The notes beneath the pieces were generated by a model. It did not search any database. It was given only the letters and a program-made list of their open reading frames with translations, and had not been told where the DNA came from. A stretch of DNA of 64,000 nucleotides, from the NCBI RefSeq assembly GCF_017876755.1, contig NZ_JAGIOO010000001.1, forward strand, positions 806,001 to 870,000, read 5' to 3'. The stretch is from Crossiella equi (lineage in GTDB: Bacteria; Actinomycetota; Actinomycetes; Mycobacteriales; Pseudonocardiaceae). The position numbers and the translations under genes are program-made. Shown here piece by piece: positions 24,489-33,323 of this stretch; positions within the stretch are counted from its first letter, which is position 1; the number at the start of each line of letters is the position of its first letter.

Positions 24489-24740
24489 TCAGCACGGCAG
24501 GGTGATCCGGAACACCGCGCCACCGGACAGTCCGCTGTGGACAGTCGTGGTCTCGCCGTGCCCGGCCACCACGACTCCACAATGGACAGCCCGAGAGCAG
24601 CGCCGTTCTGCTCCGCCCGAGCGGCCTCACCCCGGTGGAAGTGCCCGAACACCCGGGCCCGGGCGGCTTCGGTCAGGCCCGGCCCGGTGTCCTCAACAGT
24701 GAGTACGGCGCGGTTCGCCCGGTCCTGCTGTGGCGGTGGG
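24489..24740 (-). pseudogene. Histidine kinase C-terminal (HATPase) fragment, frameshifted
   Basis: One frame reads LTVEDTGPGLTEAARARVFG, HFHRGEAARAEQNGAALG and LSIVE, the G1-F-G2 boxes of a sensor kinase ATPase domain. A frameshift then leads to VVAGHGETTTVHSG and LSGGAVFRITLPC, ending at a TGA (24489-24491). No kinase core or sensor remains upstream. It fills most of the 372-base gap between the antiporter and EF-hand genes. Confidence 0.6.
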
Positions 24741-24816
24741 GCTGGCTCCGGTCCGTGCTGGTACCGGCCGCGGTGGCGATGTTCGGGCGGTGGAACGGGT
24801 GGCTGCTCCGGTGTCC

Positions 24817-25365
24817 TCAGACCGAACCGGCGAGCCCGCCGCCCGGGGCGGTGACGCTGGTGGCGAACAGGAACTCCTGGGCGACGGTCAGGATCTCCTG
24901 GCGGCACAGGACGCCACTGCCGTCCGCGTCCACCTTGTGGAAGGCCGCGTCCGCGTCCGCGCGCGGCACGCCCCAGACGTCGCACATCATCCGGACGAAC
25001 TCCTCGAGGCTGACCTCGCCGTCGCCATCGGTGTCGATGACCTCGAACAGCGCGTTGCCGATGGCGGCCGAGGTGGCGTACAGCGTCTCCGGTGCGGCCG
25101 CGGTGCCGACCAGGTACTCCTCCAGGGACACCCGGCCGTCCCGGTCGGGGTCGGCGTGCCGCGACAGCTCGGCCCAGAACGTCTCGTACGCGGCCTGGAA
25201 CGCCTGGCCCCGGGGATCGGCGCGGTCGATCTGGAACTCCACGAGGTGGCGGTCCACGACGGACTGGAAGTCGGCCCACTCGAGGTAGCCGTTCCCGTCC
25301 GTGTCCAGGGCCTCGAACACCCTCTCGGTCTTGAGACGAATCAGGTCCTCGATCTGTCCAATCAC
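24817..25365 (-). CDS. EF-hand calcium-binding protein (calerythrin-like)
   Basis: A 182-residue acidic protein from GTG 25363-25365 with four EF-hand loops: DTDGNGYLEWAD (21-32), DPDRDGRVSLEE (72-83), DTDGDGEVSLEE (111-122) and DADGSGVLCRQE (146-157). Loops 1-3 have all canonical ligands. Loop 4 has an unusual cysteine (LCRQE) next to the last positions. Length and layout match calerythrin-type calcium buffers or sensors of actinomycetes. No partner gene is obvious. Confidence 0.9.
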   Translation of the reverse strand: MIGQIEDLIRLKTERVFEALDTDGNGYLEWADFQSVVDRHLVEFQIDRADPRGQAFQAAYETFWAELSRHADPDRDGRVSLEEYLVGTAAAPETLYATSAAIGNALFEVIDTDGDGEVSLEEFVRMMCDVWGVPRADADAAFHKVDADGSGVLCRQEILTVAQEFLFATSVTAPGGGLAGSV

Positions 25366-25534
25366 CGTGTTGCCCTCTCCGCGAGCGTGCGTCGGTCCAG
25401 CCGGTTCCAGAAGGTAACGGCCACCAATCCGGATGTGGGCGGTACCAGGAGCGGTTCACGCCTTCGGGCGAGCAGCGTGGACCGGGCAAAACCGGAGGCG
25501 TCGAGGGCACGGTCCGCATAGGGTCGTGCCCGCC

Positions 25535-25984
25535 ATGGACGATGTCACCTACCCCGACATGCGGCTCAACGTCGTGCACGCGGTCGCCGCCCTCGCCGAC
25601 GCCGAACGCCAGCGGCGCGTCTGGGCCGACGGTGTGCTGCCCGAGGACGAGCATTTCGGCGACCTCACCTTCCAGATCAACATGCTCGACGATGTCTGGA
25701 TCCGCGACGCCCCGGCGGACTGCCTGGGTGACCTCCTGCGCGACCTCGACGAGGTGGCCGCCATGCAAGCCCTCGCCGACGCCCTGGACGACGTGTTCGA
25801 CCGGTACGGCTACCACCTGAGCGACGAGCACTACCTCAACCTGCCCGAGTGGCCCCACGTGGTCGCCTCGGCCGGTGCCGCGCTGGCGGTCCTGACGCGG
25901 CCCTGGACCACCGGGCCCAGGGCCGCCCCGGTTCAGGCGCGCAGCACCGAGTGCGGGAAGTCGAACACCCCGTTCGGGTCGTAG
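25535..25984 (+). CDS. SCO4402-like family protein
   Basis: A 149-residue acidic protein starting MDDVTYPDMRLNVVHAVAAL (ATG 25535). RRVWADGVLPEDEHFGDL, TFQINMLDDVWIRD and LSDEHYLNLPEWPHVV follow the pattern of the SCO4402 family of unknown function, common in actinomycetes. The last 52 bases overlap the 3' end of the convergent FAD oxidase gene, so its final 17 residues may be a recent extension. Confidence 0.72.
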   Translation: MDDVTYPDMRLNVVHAVAALADAERQRRVWADGVLPEDEHFGDLTFQINMLDDVWIRDAPADCLGDLLRDLDEVAAMQALADALDDVFDRYGYHLSDEHYLNLPEWPHVVASAGAALAVLTRPWTTGPRAAPVQARSTECGKSNTPFGS

Positions 25985-27393
25985 CTCGCGACCGTGCCGC
26001 GCAGCCGCGCCCGGTTCGCGCCCCAGTACGAGCCCGCCCAGTCGGTCTGCTCCGGGTTCACGTAGTTCACGTACGAGCCGTTGCCCACCACCGGCGCCAG
26101 GGCCTGCTGCACCTGCGTGACCCCGGGGCCGTTCGCGCCGTTCCAGCTGTAGACCTGCACCGAGGCGAAGGCGTTGCGGTGCGGGTAGGCGGTGTCGGCG
26201 GCACCGACCCGGCCCGCCCGGCCGCCCAGGGCGTCGAAGAGCAGCACCAGGTCGCGTTGCGGGCGCACCGCCGCCAGGATGCGTTCGGCGCTGGTCGGGG
26301 TCACCGGCTGGGTCAGCATGCGCGAGCCCGCCCGGAAGGACTCCCTCGGCACCGAGCCCACCGGTTCCAGCTGGCAGGACTGGATGGAACCGGCCTCGCA
26401 GCCCGCGTAGTGGCGCATCGCGGCCAGGTAGTCGCGTTCCACCACCTGGCGCGTGGTCGGGTTCGCGCCCACCGCCACGACCAGCTCGCCGATCCTGGCC
26501 TCCAGCGCGGCGACCGTGCCCAGCCAGGTGCCGGAGATGCGGTTGTTCGGCGCCGCGCCGCCGCCGATCGAGCACACTGTGGTCAGGCCGTCCGGGGCCG
26601 AGTGCTGCCAGGCGTGCCACGCGGCCAGCACGGTCGCGGTCCGCTCGGCCGGGAAGGCCAGCTCCAGGGTGACCGGCCTCGGCGCGGGCACGGTGGTGAA
26701 GGTGAAGTCGGTGACGATGCCCGCGTGCCCGCCCCCGCCGCCGCGCAGCGCCCACAGCAGGTCCGCGTCCCGGTTGCCGGTCACGGTGTGCGTGGCTCCG
26801 TCGGCGGTGACGACCGTGGCGGCCTGGAGGTGGTCGCAGGTCAGGCCGAACGGGCGGGTGAACACGCCGATGCCGCCGCCCAGGGTCAGGCCCGCGATGC
26901 CGACCGTGGAGCAGGTGCCCCCGGGCAGGGCCCGGCCGCTGGCCGCCAGCGCGGAGTAGACGTCGATCAGGCGCGCGCCCGAGCCGATCACGGCGGTGCC
27001 GTCCGCGCGCACCTGGACGGTGTTCAGCGCGGACACGTCGACCACCACACCCTCGTCCGGGGTGGAGTACCCGGCGTAGCTGTGCCCGCCCGAACGCGCC
27101 ACCAGCGGCACCCCCCGCCCGCCCGCGCGCTGCACGCAGGCGATCACGTCGGCGCGGTTGGCCACCTTCGCGACCGCGGCGGGCCGCCGCTGCGGCAGGG
27201 CCAGGTTCCACGGCCGGGCGGCGGCCTCGTACCCCGCCTCACCGGGACGAACGAGCTGGCCGGTCATCGCCCGGCGCAGGCCCTCGAAGTCGATCTCGGC
27301 CTCGGCCGCCGCGCCGGGCACGCCGCCGGTGAGGACGGCCGCACCCGCCGCCGCACCGGCGGCCAGGAACTTCCGTCGGTTGAACGCAACCAC
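25933..27393 (-). CDS. Exported FAD-dependent oxidase, berberine-bridge/oligosaccharide-oxidase type
   Basis: A 486-residue protein with a twin-arginine signal (FNRRKFLAAGAAAGAAVL). The PCMH FAD domain holds His104 in ARSGGHSYAGY and Cys161 in GGTCSTVGIAG, the two residues that attach FAD covalently in bicovalent family members. The C-terminal berberine-bridge segment ends NRARLRGTVASYDPNGVFDF. Bicovalent relatives oxidise gluco-, cello- or chito-oligosaccharides, among other substrates, producing hydrogen peroxide; others act in secondary metabolism. A CebR-like palindrome lies 53-66 bases upstream of the start, in line with sugar control. Confidence 0.88.
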   Translation of the reverse strand: MVAFNRRKFLAAGAAAGAAVLTGGVPGAAAEAEIDFEGLRRAMTGQLVRPGEAGYEAAARPWNLALPQRRPAAVAKVANRADVIACVQRAGGRGVPLVARSGGHSYAGYSTPDEGVVVDVSALNTVQVRADGTAVIGSGARLIDVYSALAASGRALPGGTCSTVGIAGLTLGGGIGVFTRPFGLTCDHLQAATVVTADGATHTVTGNRDADLLWALRGGGGGHAGIVTDFTFTTVPAPRPVTLELAFPAERTATVLAAWHAWQHSAPDGLTTVCSIGGGAAPNNRISGTWLGTVAALEARIGELVVAVGANPTTRQVVERDYLAAMRHYAGCEAGSIQSCQLEPVGSVPRESFRAGSRMLTQPVTPTSAERILAAVRPQRDLVLLFDALGGRAGRVGAADTAYPHRNAFASVQVYSWNGANGPGVTQVQQALAPVVGNGSYVNYVNPEQTDWAGSYWGANRARLRGTVASYDPNGVFDFPHSVLRA

Positions 27394-27445
27394 TGCACGC
27401 TCCTTCTGCTGGGGCGGCGGGAGGACTGACGCATGCCCGGAATGC

Positions 27446-27459
27446 TAGGAGCGCTCCCG
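27446..27459. promoter_or_regulatory. CebR/LacI-like operator upstream of the FAD oxidase
   Basis: On the - strand CGGGAGCGCTCCTA, 12 of 14 bases identical to the Streptomyces CebR operator TGGGAGCGCTCCCA and with a perfect ten-base core GGAGCGCTCC. Located 53-66 bases before the oxidase start. Confidence 0.45.
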
Positions 27460-27512
27460 GGAACCGGACACCCGCGAACGGCGCGCTGCCCCTGCGGACC
27501 CGGTACTCGGCG

Positions 27513-28337
27513 CTACCCGACCACCTGCGCGGCCAGCTCCCGCAGCCGCCGCTCCGACGGTGAGCCGGGCTCGGCGGTCCAGGTGAACAGCTGCTGGTCC
27601 GGGTCGGCGGTGCAGGTCAGCGAGGACCAGTCGAGGGTGAGCTCGCCGACCTCGGGGTGGCGCACGACGTTGGTGCCCGTGCCGCGCACCGCGACGTGGT
27701 GCGCGCGCCACCAGCGGTGGAAGTCCTGGTCCCGTTCGGACAGCTCGCGCACCAGCTCGGCCAGCGCGGGGTCGTCGGGGTCGCGCGCGGCCTCCATGCG
27801 CAGGTGCGCGACGCCGTTGCGGGCCGCGCGCTCCCACTGCGGGTAGCGCGCCCGCACGACCGGGTCGCAGAAGACCAGCCGGACGAAGTTGCGGTCCTCG
27901 GGGCGCAGCAGCGCGAAGTCGGTGAACAGGGCGGCGGCCATCGGGTTCCAGGCCAGCACGTCGGTGCGCCTGCCCAGGACGACGGCGGGGGTGCTGGCGA
28001 GGCCGTCGAGCAGCCTGCACAGCTGGGGCTGGGCGCGGCGGGTCGGCTGGCGGGACGGGCGGGACTGCTTGCGGTGCAGCTCGAAGACGTAGGCGCGTTC
28101 GTCCTCGTTGAGCCGCAGCACGCGGGTGAGGGCGTGCAGCACCTCCTCGGACGCGCCGCGCCTGCCCTGTTCCAGGCGGGTGTAGAAGTCGGTGCTGATC
28201 GAGGCCAGCGCGGCGACCTCCTCCCGGCGCAGCCCGACGGCCCGGCGCCGGCTGCCGGTACCGGGCAGCCCGATCTGGTCCGGGCGCAGCCCGGTTCGCC
28301 GCGCGCGGAGGAAGTCACCCAGCTCGTTGCCGCCCAC
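27513..28337 (-). CDS. XRE-family regulator with MmyB-like ligand domain
   Basis: A 274-residue protein from GTG 28335-28337. The N-terminal HTH reads GLRREEVAALASISTDFYTR then LEQGRRGASEEVLHAL; the C-terminal MmyB-like (PAS-related) domain includes NPMAAALFTDFALLRPEDRN and TWTAEPGSPSERRLREL. This two-domain type is abundant in actinomycetes and usually represses a divergent neighbour. Here the neighbour is a small membrane-protein gene, and a palindrome TGTCC-CA-GGACA lies between them. Confidence 0.9.
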   Translation of the reverse strand: MGGNELGDFLRARRTGLRPDQIGLPGTGSRRRAVGLRREEVAALASISTDFYTRLEQGRRGASEEVLHALTRVLRLNEDERAYVFELHRKQSRPSRQPTRRAQPQLCRLLDGLASTPAVVLGRRTDVLAWNPMAAALFTDFALLRPEDRNFVRLVFCDPVVRARYPQWERAARNGVAHLRMEAARDPDDPALAELVRELSERDQDFHRWWRAHHVAVRGTGTNVVRHPEVGELTLDWSSLTCTADPDQQLFTWTAEPGSPSERRLRELAAQVVG

Positions 28338-28382
28338 CCGCGCAACCTAACAGCGCGCCCGCCGCGTTGGGTGGGCCACGAC

Positions 28383-28394
28383 TGTCCCAGGACA
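28383..28394. promoter_or_regulatory. Candidate operator between XRE and membrane-protein genes
   Basis: TGTCC-CA-GGACA, five-base arms, 46 bases upstream of the XRE start in the divergent promoter region (28338-28491). Confidence 0.35.
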
Positions 28395-28491
28395 ACCCAG
28401 TCGGGGGACAGGCCCGGCGACTCCCGCCCGCGGCGGACGCGCGCGAGCATCGCGGTGTCCAGGCACCTCCCCGAACAGGAGCACCACCCCG

Positions 28492-29040
28492 ATGAGCACC
28501 ACCACCGCCGCCCCCGCTGGGACCGCCCTGCCGTTGCGCAGCCTGTACTTCGTGCGCTTCGCCTTCGCCCTGGTCTGGGCGGGCCTGGTGTTCGCCACCG
28601 CCTCGGCGCTCACCACCCCGGTCCTGGTGCTGCTCGTGCTGTACCCGGTCTTCGACGTCGCCGCCGCCGTCGTCGACACCCGGTCGGCTGGCCCGGCCAA
28701 GCCTGTCCTGGGCCTGTACGTGAACATGGCGACCAGCCTGCTGGCCGCGGCCGGGCTGGTCGTCGCCGCGGCCACGGGCATCCCCGGCGTGCTGCGGGTG
28801 TGGGGCGCCTGGGCCATCGTCTCCGGGCTCATCCAGCTCGCCGTCGGGGTGGTCCGCCGGGCGCTGGGCGGCCAGTGGCCGATGATCGTCAGCGGTGCCC
28901 TCTCCACCGTCGCCGGGGCCTCGTTCTTCGTGCAGGCGGGCGCGCCGGAGCCGTCGCTGGGCGCGGTGGCCGGGTACGCCACGCTCGGCGGGATCTTCTT
29001 CCTGCTCTCCGCACTGCGACTGGGCCGCACCGCCAAGTGA
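28492..29040 (+). CDS. DUF308/HdeD-like integral membrane protein
   Basis: A 182-residue protein with about six hydrophobic segments arranged as two-helix repeats (VFATASALTTPVLVLLVLYP, LGLYVNMATSLLAAAGLVVA, GAWAIVSGLIQLAVGVVRRA). The GLIQLAVGVVRR block resembles the DUF308 repeat of HdeD-type proteins. It is divergent from the XRE/MmyB regulator and probably its target. Function unknown; a stress-responsive membrane protein is the best guess. Confidence 0.72.
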   Translation: MSTTTAAPAGTALPLRSLYFVRFAFALVWAGLVFATASALTTPVLVLLVLYPVFDVAAAVVDTRSAGPAKPVLGLYVNMATSLLAAAGLVVAAATGIPGVLRVWGAWAIVSGLIQLAVGVVRRALGGQWPMIVSGALSTVAGASFFVQAGAPEPSLGAVAGYATLGGIFFLLSALRLGRTAK

Positions 29041-29041
29041 C

Positions 29042-29995
29042 TCAGGCCGGTCCGGGCACCTCGCCGAGCTCGTCCCGGCAGGCCGCCAGCGCGGCCAGCG
29101 CGGCCGCCCGCCCCGAGTCCACGGCGGTGCGCAGCACGTGGCCCCGGCGCTCGGTGCGGCCGATGCGCGCGCTGCCCTCGGGCGGGCGGATCTGCAACGT
29201 GGCCGGGTGGGTGTCCAGCAGCCGTTCCTCCTCCGCACGGATGGCCTCCCGCGCCAGCCACGGGCGGGTGACGCCGGGGGCGTTGCGGGCGAACCAGCGC
29301 GCCATCAGCAGGCGTTCGGCGAGTGCGGGGCCGGTGGCGGGCTCGTCGGCGCGCTTGGTGCGCAGCACGACCAGGTGGGTGGCCTGCTGGGCCAGGGCGC
29401 TGCGGACCGGGACCGACTCGCTCAGCCCCGCGTCGACGTAGGCGCGGCCGCCGAGGACCACCGGGTCGCCCGCCATCAGCGGGATCGCGGTGGAGGCGCG
29501 CAGCGCGGCCTGCAGGCTGGCCTGGTCGTGGACCTGGCCGTGCAGGTCGGCGGGCTCGCCGGTCAGGGCGTCGGTGGCGATCGGGTGGAACTCGACCGGG
29601 TTGTCCAGGACCTCCTGGAAGCCCATCGGCATGACCTCGGTGTAGACGGTGTGGATCAGGTAGTTCGTGTCCACCACGGGCCCGCCGCGCAGGAACCGCC
29701 TCGGGTTGATCGTGGTGCCCATGATCGTGCGGTCCCACCAGGCGTGCTGGGTGCGCTCGGCCCGTCCGCACAGCAGCCAGGCACCGTTGAGCGCGCCCGC
29801 CGAGCTGCCGTAGACGGCGTCGAAGAGCGGCAGCAGGCCCAGCTGCTCGATGGCGATGGCCATGCCGCTGGAGTAGGCGCCCCGGGAGCTGCCGCCCTCG
29901 ATGAGCAGCGCCAGGCGGGCGCCGTCGGTGCGGTGGCCGGGGGTGCTGCGCGCCTGCCTGCGCTCGCGCAGCAGCTGGAGGACGGAAGCGGTCAC
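29042..29995 (-). CDS. Patatin-like phospholipase
   Basis: A 317-residue cytosolic protein from GTG 29993-29995. The oxyanion glycine loop is EGGSSRGAY (33-41), the nucleophile elbow is GSSAG (63-67, Ser65), and the catalytic aspartate is in the DAG of GRAYVDAGLSE. It hydrolyses acyl esters of lipids by a Ser-Asp dyad. The spacing between motifs matches bacterial RssA/YjjU-type patatins. No operon partner. Confidence 0.9.
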   Translation of the reverse strand: MTASVLQLLRERRQARSTPGHRTDGARLALLIEGGSSRGAYSSGMAIAIEQLGLLPLFDAVYGSSAGALNGAWLLCGRAERTQHAWWDRTIMGTTINPRRFLRGGPVVDTNYLIHTVYTEVMPMGFQEVLDNPVEFHPIATDALTGEPADLHGQVHDQASLQAALRASTAIPLMAGDPVVLGGRAYVDAGLSESVPVRSALAQQATHLVVLRTKRADEPATGPALAERLLMARWFARNAPGVTRPWLAREAIRAEEERLLDTHPATLQIRPPEGSARIGRTERRGHVLRTAVDSGRAAALAALAACRDELGEVPGPA

Positions 29996-30000
29996 GGCAG

Positions 30001-30129
30001 CAGCCTAGGCTGGCCGCGCTGCACGCCACCGCCGAGGAGACCAAGGCGGGCCTGCGGGTGCGCAAGGTGTTCCAGCGCCAGGTGCGGACGGCCATCGACG
30101 CGGACCTGCTCAGCGGTCTGGCCCGCTGA
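30001..30129 (+). pseudogene. Possible C-terminal tail of a lost gene
   Basis: About 40 in-frame codons without a start end at TGA 30127-30129: LHATAEETKAGLRVRKVFQR and QVRTAIDADLLSGLAR. Amphipathic and protein-like, but too short to identify. It lies between the patatin promoter and the LLM gene end. Confidence 0.25.
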
Positions 30130-30140
30130 GCGGCGACACC

Positions 30141-30992
30141 TCAGACCAGCGGCCGCACCTGCTCGGCGACGAAGCGCACAAAACCCTCAGGATCGGGCTC
30201 GTCGGCGGTCGGCTGCAACACCACGGTGTCCGCCCCGGCCTCGGCCAGCCGCCGCACGGCCGCCGCGACCTCCTCGGCCGCGCCCGCGACACCCGCCTGG
30301 GCACCCTCGGCGTCGGCGGCCACCCGCTGCTCGGCCCCCTCCCCCGTGGCGGCCAGCAGGTACACGGTGACCCCGTGGTGCCCGGAACGCCCGGCCGCGG
30401 CCCGGCCCTCCTCGATGAGCGCACGGGCCTGGCGCAGCCCGTCGGGGGTGGTGGCGCAGGTGAGGATGGTGCCGTCAGCGACCTCCCCGGTCAGCCGCAC
30501 CGACCGCGGCCCGGTGGCCCCGGCCAGCAGCGGCGGCACCTGCTCGGGCGGCCAGCCGAGCTGGACCTCCCGCAGCCGCACGTACCGCCCCTCGGTGCTC
30601 ACGGCCTCCCCGGCCAGCAGCGCCCGCAACGCCACGGCGTACTCGCGCAGCAACGTCACCGGCGACTCGACGCGGGCCCCGACCTGGCCCATCCAGTCCT
30701 GCACGCCGTGCCCGAGCCCGATCAGCGCCCGCCCGGGGAACAGCCGGTGCAGGGTGGCCGCCTCCATGGCGGTGAGGGCGACGTTGCGCAGCGGCACGGG
30801 CAGCAGGCCGACCCCGACGACCAGCTCCCGGCTCCAGGCCAGGGCCGCGGTGGCGGTGGCGATGCCACTCTCCAGGAAGCAGTCCTCCCACACCCACAGC
30901 TGTTCGAGCCCGGCCTGCTCGGCGGTCTCGACGATCTCCCGCAGGCGTTCCGGGGGCAGCTGCGGCCGGAACACCGCACCGAGGGTGGTCAT
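30141..30992 (-). CDS. LLM-class flavin/F420-dependent oxidoreductase
   Basis: A 283-residue TIM-barrel protein of the bacterial luciferase family: LWVWEDCFLESGIATATAAL, LVVGVGLLPVPLRNVALTAM, then PGRALIGLGHGVQDWMGQVG and the domain-3 block LLAGATGPRSVRLTGEVADG. Actinomycete members of this branch mostly use F420. It overlaps the glycosyltransferase gene (ATGA) as second gene of a two-gene operon, so it may act on the same small molecule. Confidence 0.87.
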   Translation of the reverse strand: MTTLGAVFRPQLPPERLREIVETAEQAGLEQLWVWEDCFLESGIATATAALAWSRELVVGVGLLPVPLRNVALTAMEAATLHRLFPGRALIGLGHGVQDWMGQVGARVESPVTLLREYAVALRALLAGEAVSTEGRYVRLREVQLGWPPEQVPPLLAGATGPRSVRLTGEVADGTILTCATTPDGLRQARALIEEGRAAAGRSGHHGVTVYLLAATGEGAEQRVAADAEGAQAGVAGAAEEVAAAVRRLAEAGADTVVLQPTADEPDPEGFVRFVAEQVRPLV

Positions 30993-32191
30993 CGGATCAC
31001 CCTAGCCACGGCGCGGTCGAGCACGCTGGCCGGGCTCGGCTGGACGGCCATCTCGGCGGCGACCTCGGCCGCGGCGTGGCGGAAGCCGTCCTCGTGCAGC
31101 AGCCTGCCCACCAGGGCCCGGATGCCCGGTACGTCCGCGGTGGCCGGGTCGTGCCGCAAGCCCACACCCCGGTCGGCGACGCGCTGGGCGGACATCGGGT
31201 TGTCGGCGAAGGCGGGCAGGACCAGCTGCGGGACACCGTAGAACAGCGGCGCGGCGGTGGTGCCCGAGCCGCCGTGGTGCACGATCGCCGAGCAGGTGGG
31301 CAGGAACGCCGACAGCGGCAGGAAGCCCACCGAGCGCACATTGGCCGGGAGCTCGCCCAGGTCGGTGAGGTCCGCGGTGCCCGCCGCCAGCACCACCTCG
31401 ACGTCCAGGCCGCCCAGGGCCTCGATGACCACGGCCAGGTTGCTGGTGCCGCGCAGCGCCGGGACCACCGTGCCCAGGGTGACCGCGACGCGCGGCCGTT
31501 CCGGGCGGTGCAGGGCCCAGGCGGGGACCTCGGTGCCGCCGTTGTACGGGACGAACCGCATCGGCCACCACGGGGCCGAGTCGCGCGGGTCCGGGTGTTC
31601 CTGGTCCGGGGTCAAGCCGCCCATGCTGGGGGCGCGCGGGTCGACGCGGGCCAGCACGCGGGGCTTGCGCCCCTCGATGCCCAGCCTGGCCTGGACCAGC
31701 CTGCTGACCTCGTCCTCGCCGAAGACGTGGTGCTCGGTGAGCCAGTCCGCATCGCGCGTGGACCAGGAGATCCGGTTGCCGACCTCCAGCAGCGGCAGGT
31801 CGAGGGCCTCGGCGGCGTGCCTGCCCGCCGCGTGGTCGGAGGTGGAGACCACCAGCTCGGCGCCGAAGGCCCGGCCCGCCTCGATCGTGCCCTCGGTCAT
31901 GGTCACGGTGAACATGCCGAACGGGTTGCCGGTCCCCGCCGCCACCCGGTACTCCTCGGCCAGGTCCGGGCCGACGGTCGCCTTGCCCGCGGCCACCTGC
32001 ATGAGGTCGGCCCACACGTCCCGGGCCGGGAACACGTCGTGCACCGGCAGCCCGGTGCGCGCGCCGACCTCGACCATCTCCGAGGTGGTGGCCAAGAGCA
32101 CCTCGTGTCCGGCGGCGCGCGCCGCCCAGACCAACGGGATGAGCGGCAGGGTGAGCCCGTACCCGGGCGCGGTGGCGAAGAGGAGCCTCAC
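30989..32191 (-). CDS. Glycosyltransferase, GT1 (MGT/macrolide type)
   Basis: A 400-residue protein from GTG 32189-32191. N-terminal half: LLFATAPGYGLTLPLIPLVW and AARAAGHEVLLATTSEMVEV, as in acceptor-binding domains of EryCIII/OleD-type enzymes. C-terminal half: VAVTLGTVVPA and the nucleotide-sugar signature HHGGSGTTAAPLFYGVPQLV. It would transfer a sugar from an NDP donor to a small lipophilic acceptor. Its operon partner is an LLM oxidoreductase; no sugar or polyketide genes are near, so it may serve glycosylation of a scavenged or foreign compound. Confidence 0.9.
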   Translation of the reverse strand: MRLLFATAPGYGLTLPLIPLVWAARAAGHEVLLATTSEMVEVGARTGLPVHDVFPARDVWADLMQVAAGKATVGPDLAEEYRVAAGTGNPFGMFTVTMTEGTIEAGRAFGAELVVSTSDHAAGRHAAEALDLPLLEVGNRISWSTRDADWLTEHHVFGEDEVSRLVQARLGIEGRKPRVLARVDPRAPSMGGLTPDQEHPDPRDSAPWWPMRFVPYNGGTEVPAWALHRPERPRVAVTLGTVVPALRGTSNLAVVIEALGGLDVEVVLAAGTADLTDLGELPANVRSVGFLPLSAFLPTCSAIVHHGGSGTTAAPLFYGVPQLVLPAFADNPMSAQRVADRGVGLRHDPATADVPGIRALVGRLLHEDGFRHAAAEVAAEMAVQPSPASVLDRAVARVIR

Positions 32192-32341
32192 CAGGCCAGC
32201 CTGGCACAGGTCGGCGGAGAGGCCGAAACGAGTTTCCACAGGCCACAGTGGACAGTGGTTGACCTGGCCTTCGGGGCGTGGCCGAGAGTTTCGACCGTCT
32301 GGCCTCTGCCTGCGCCCGCCCCGGTGCGGCAACCTCGGGGC

Positions 32342-33313
32342 ATGAGGTTCGTCGTCATCGGCGGCACCGGGTTCACCGGCCACCACATCGTCACGACCCT
32401 GCTCCGGGCCGGGCACGGCGTCACCGTCCTGACCCGCACCCCGGGCCCGCACCTGCCACCCGGGGTGGCCACCCGCACCGGCGACCTCACCGCGCTGCAC
32501 CAGCGCGACGTGGCGGAGCTGCTGGCGGGCCACGACGGCGTGGTGCTGGCGGGCTCGGCGACGATGGCCCACCCGCGCGAGAGCACCGACGTGCCCGCGG
32601 TCTACCACCGCGGCAACGTCGCCCCGGTGGTCAAGACCCTCACCGCGGCCCGCGAGGCGGGCCTGGACCGGGCAGTCCTGCTGGGCTCGTACTTCGCCAC
32701 GCTGCACCCCCTGCACCCGCGGCTGCGCCTGGACCGGAGCCCGTACGTGCGGAGCAGGCTGGACCAGCGCGAACAGGCCCGCCGGGCGGCCGGGGACGCG
32801 CTGTCGCTGACTGTGCTGGAGATCCCCTACGTCGCGGGCGCCACCCCGGGCCGCTCGTCGGTGCTGGCCCGCAACATGGCCCAGCTGACATCCCGGCTGG
32901 GGCCGCTGGTGTGGCCGGGCGGCACGGCCGTGGTCTCGACCACCACCCTGGCCGAGGCCACCCTGGCCGGGCTGACGCGCCAGGTCCACGCGGCGGTCCC
33001 GGTGGCGGATGCCAACCTGTCCTGGAACCAGATCACCCGGGCCCTGGCCGAGGCCGCCGGGGTGCGGCCGGTGCGGGTGTGGGCCGTGCGGCCCTGGGAG
33101 GGCGCCGTGCTCACCGCGCTGAGCGTGCTGCGCGGGTACCGGGGACCGGTGTCCAGCTACTCCCCCGGCCTGATCCGCCTGCTCAGCTCGACGGAGCTGT
33201 TCGTGGACCTGGCCGCGATGCCCCGGACGCTGGGCGTCCCCGCGGACGAGGACGCCCTGGCCAGGGCCCTCCACGACACCGCCGTGGCAGCGTTGTCCAC
33301 CCGACCAGCCTGA
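32342..33313 (+). CDS. NAD-dependent epimerase/dehydratase (extended or NmrA-like SDR)
   Basis: A 323-residue protein from ATG 32342, with the dinucleotide motif VVIGGTGFTGHHIV at residues 4-17 and the region VLLGSYFATLHPLHPRLRLD in place of the usual active-site strand. The standard YxxxK is not clear (SPYVRSRLDQREQARR), so it may be a binding or atypical member. Divergent from the glycosyltransferase operon, 150 bases apart. Confidence 0.82.
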   Translation: MRFVVIGGTGFTGHHIVTTLLRAGHGVTVLTRTPGPHLPPGVATRTGDLTALHQRDVAELLAGHDGVVLAGSATMAHPRESTDVPAVYHRGNVAPVVKTLTAAREAGLDRAVLLGSYFATLHPLHPRLRLDRSPYVRSRLDQREQARRAAGDALSLTVLEIPYVAGATPGRSSVLARNMAQLTSRLGPLVWPGGTAVVSTTTLAEATLAGLTRQVHAAVPVADANLSWNQITRALAEAAGVRPVRVWAVRPWEGAVLTALSVLRGYRGPVSSYSPGLIRLLSSTELFVDLAAMPRTLGVPADEDALARALHDTAVAALSTRPA

Positions 33314-33323
33314 GGACACCGGC

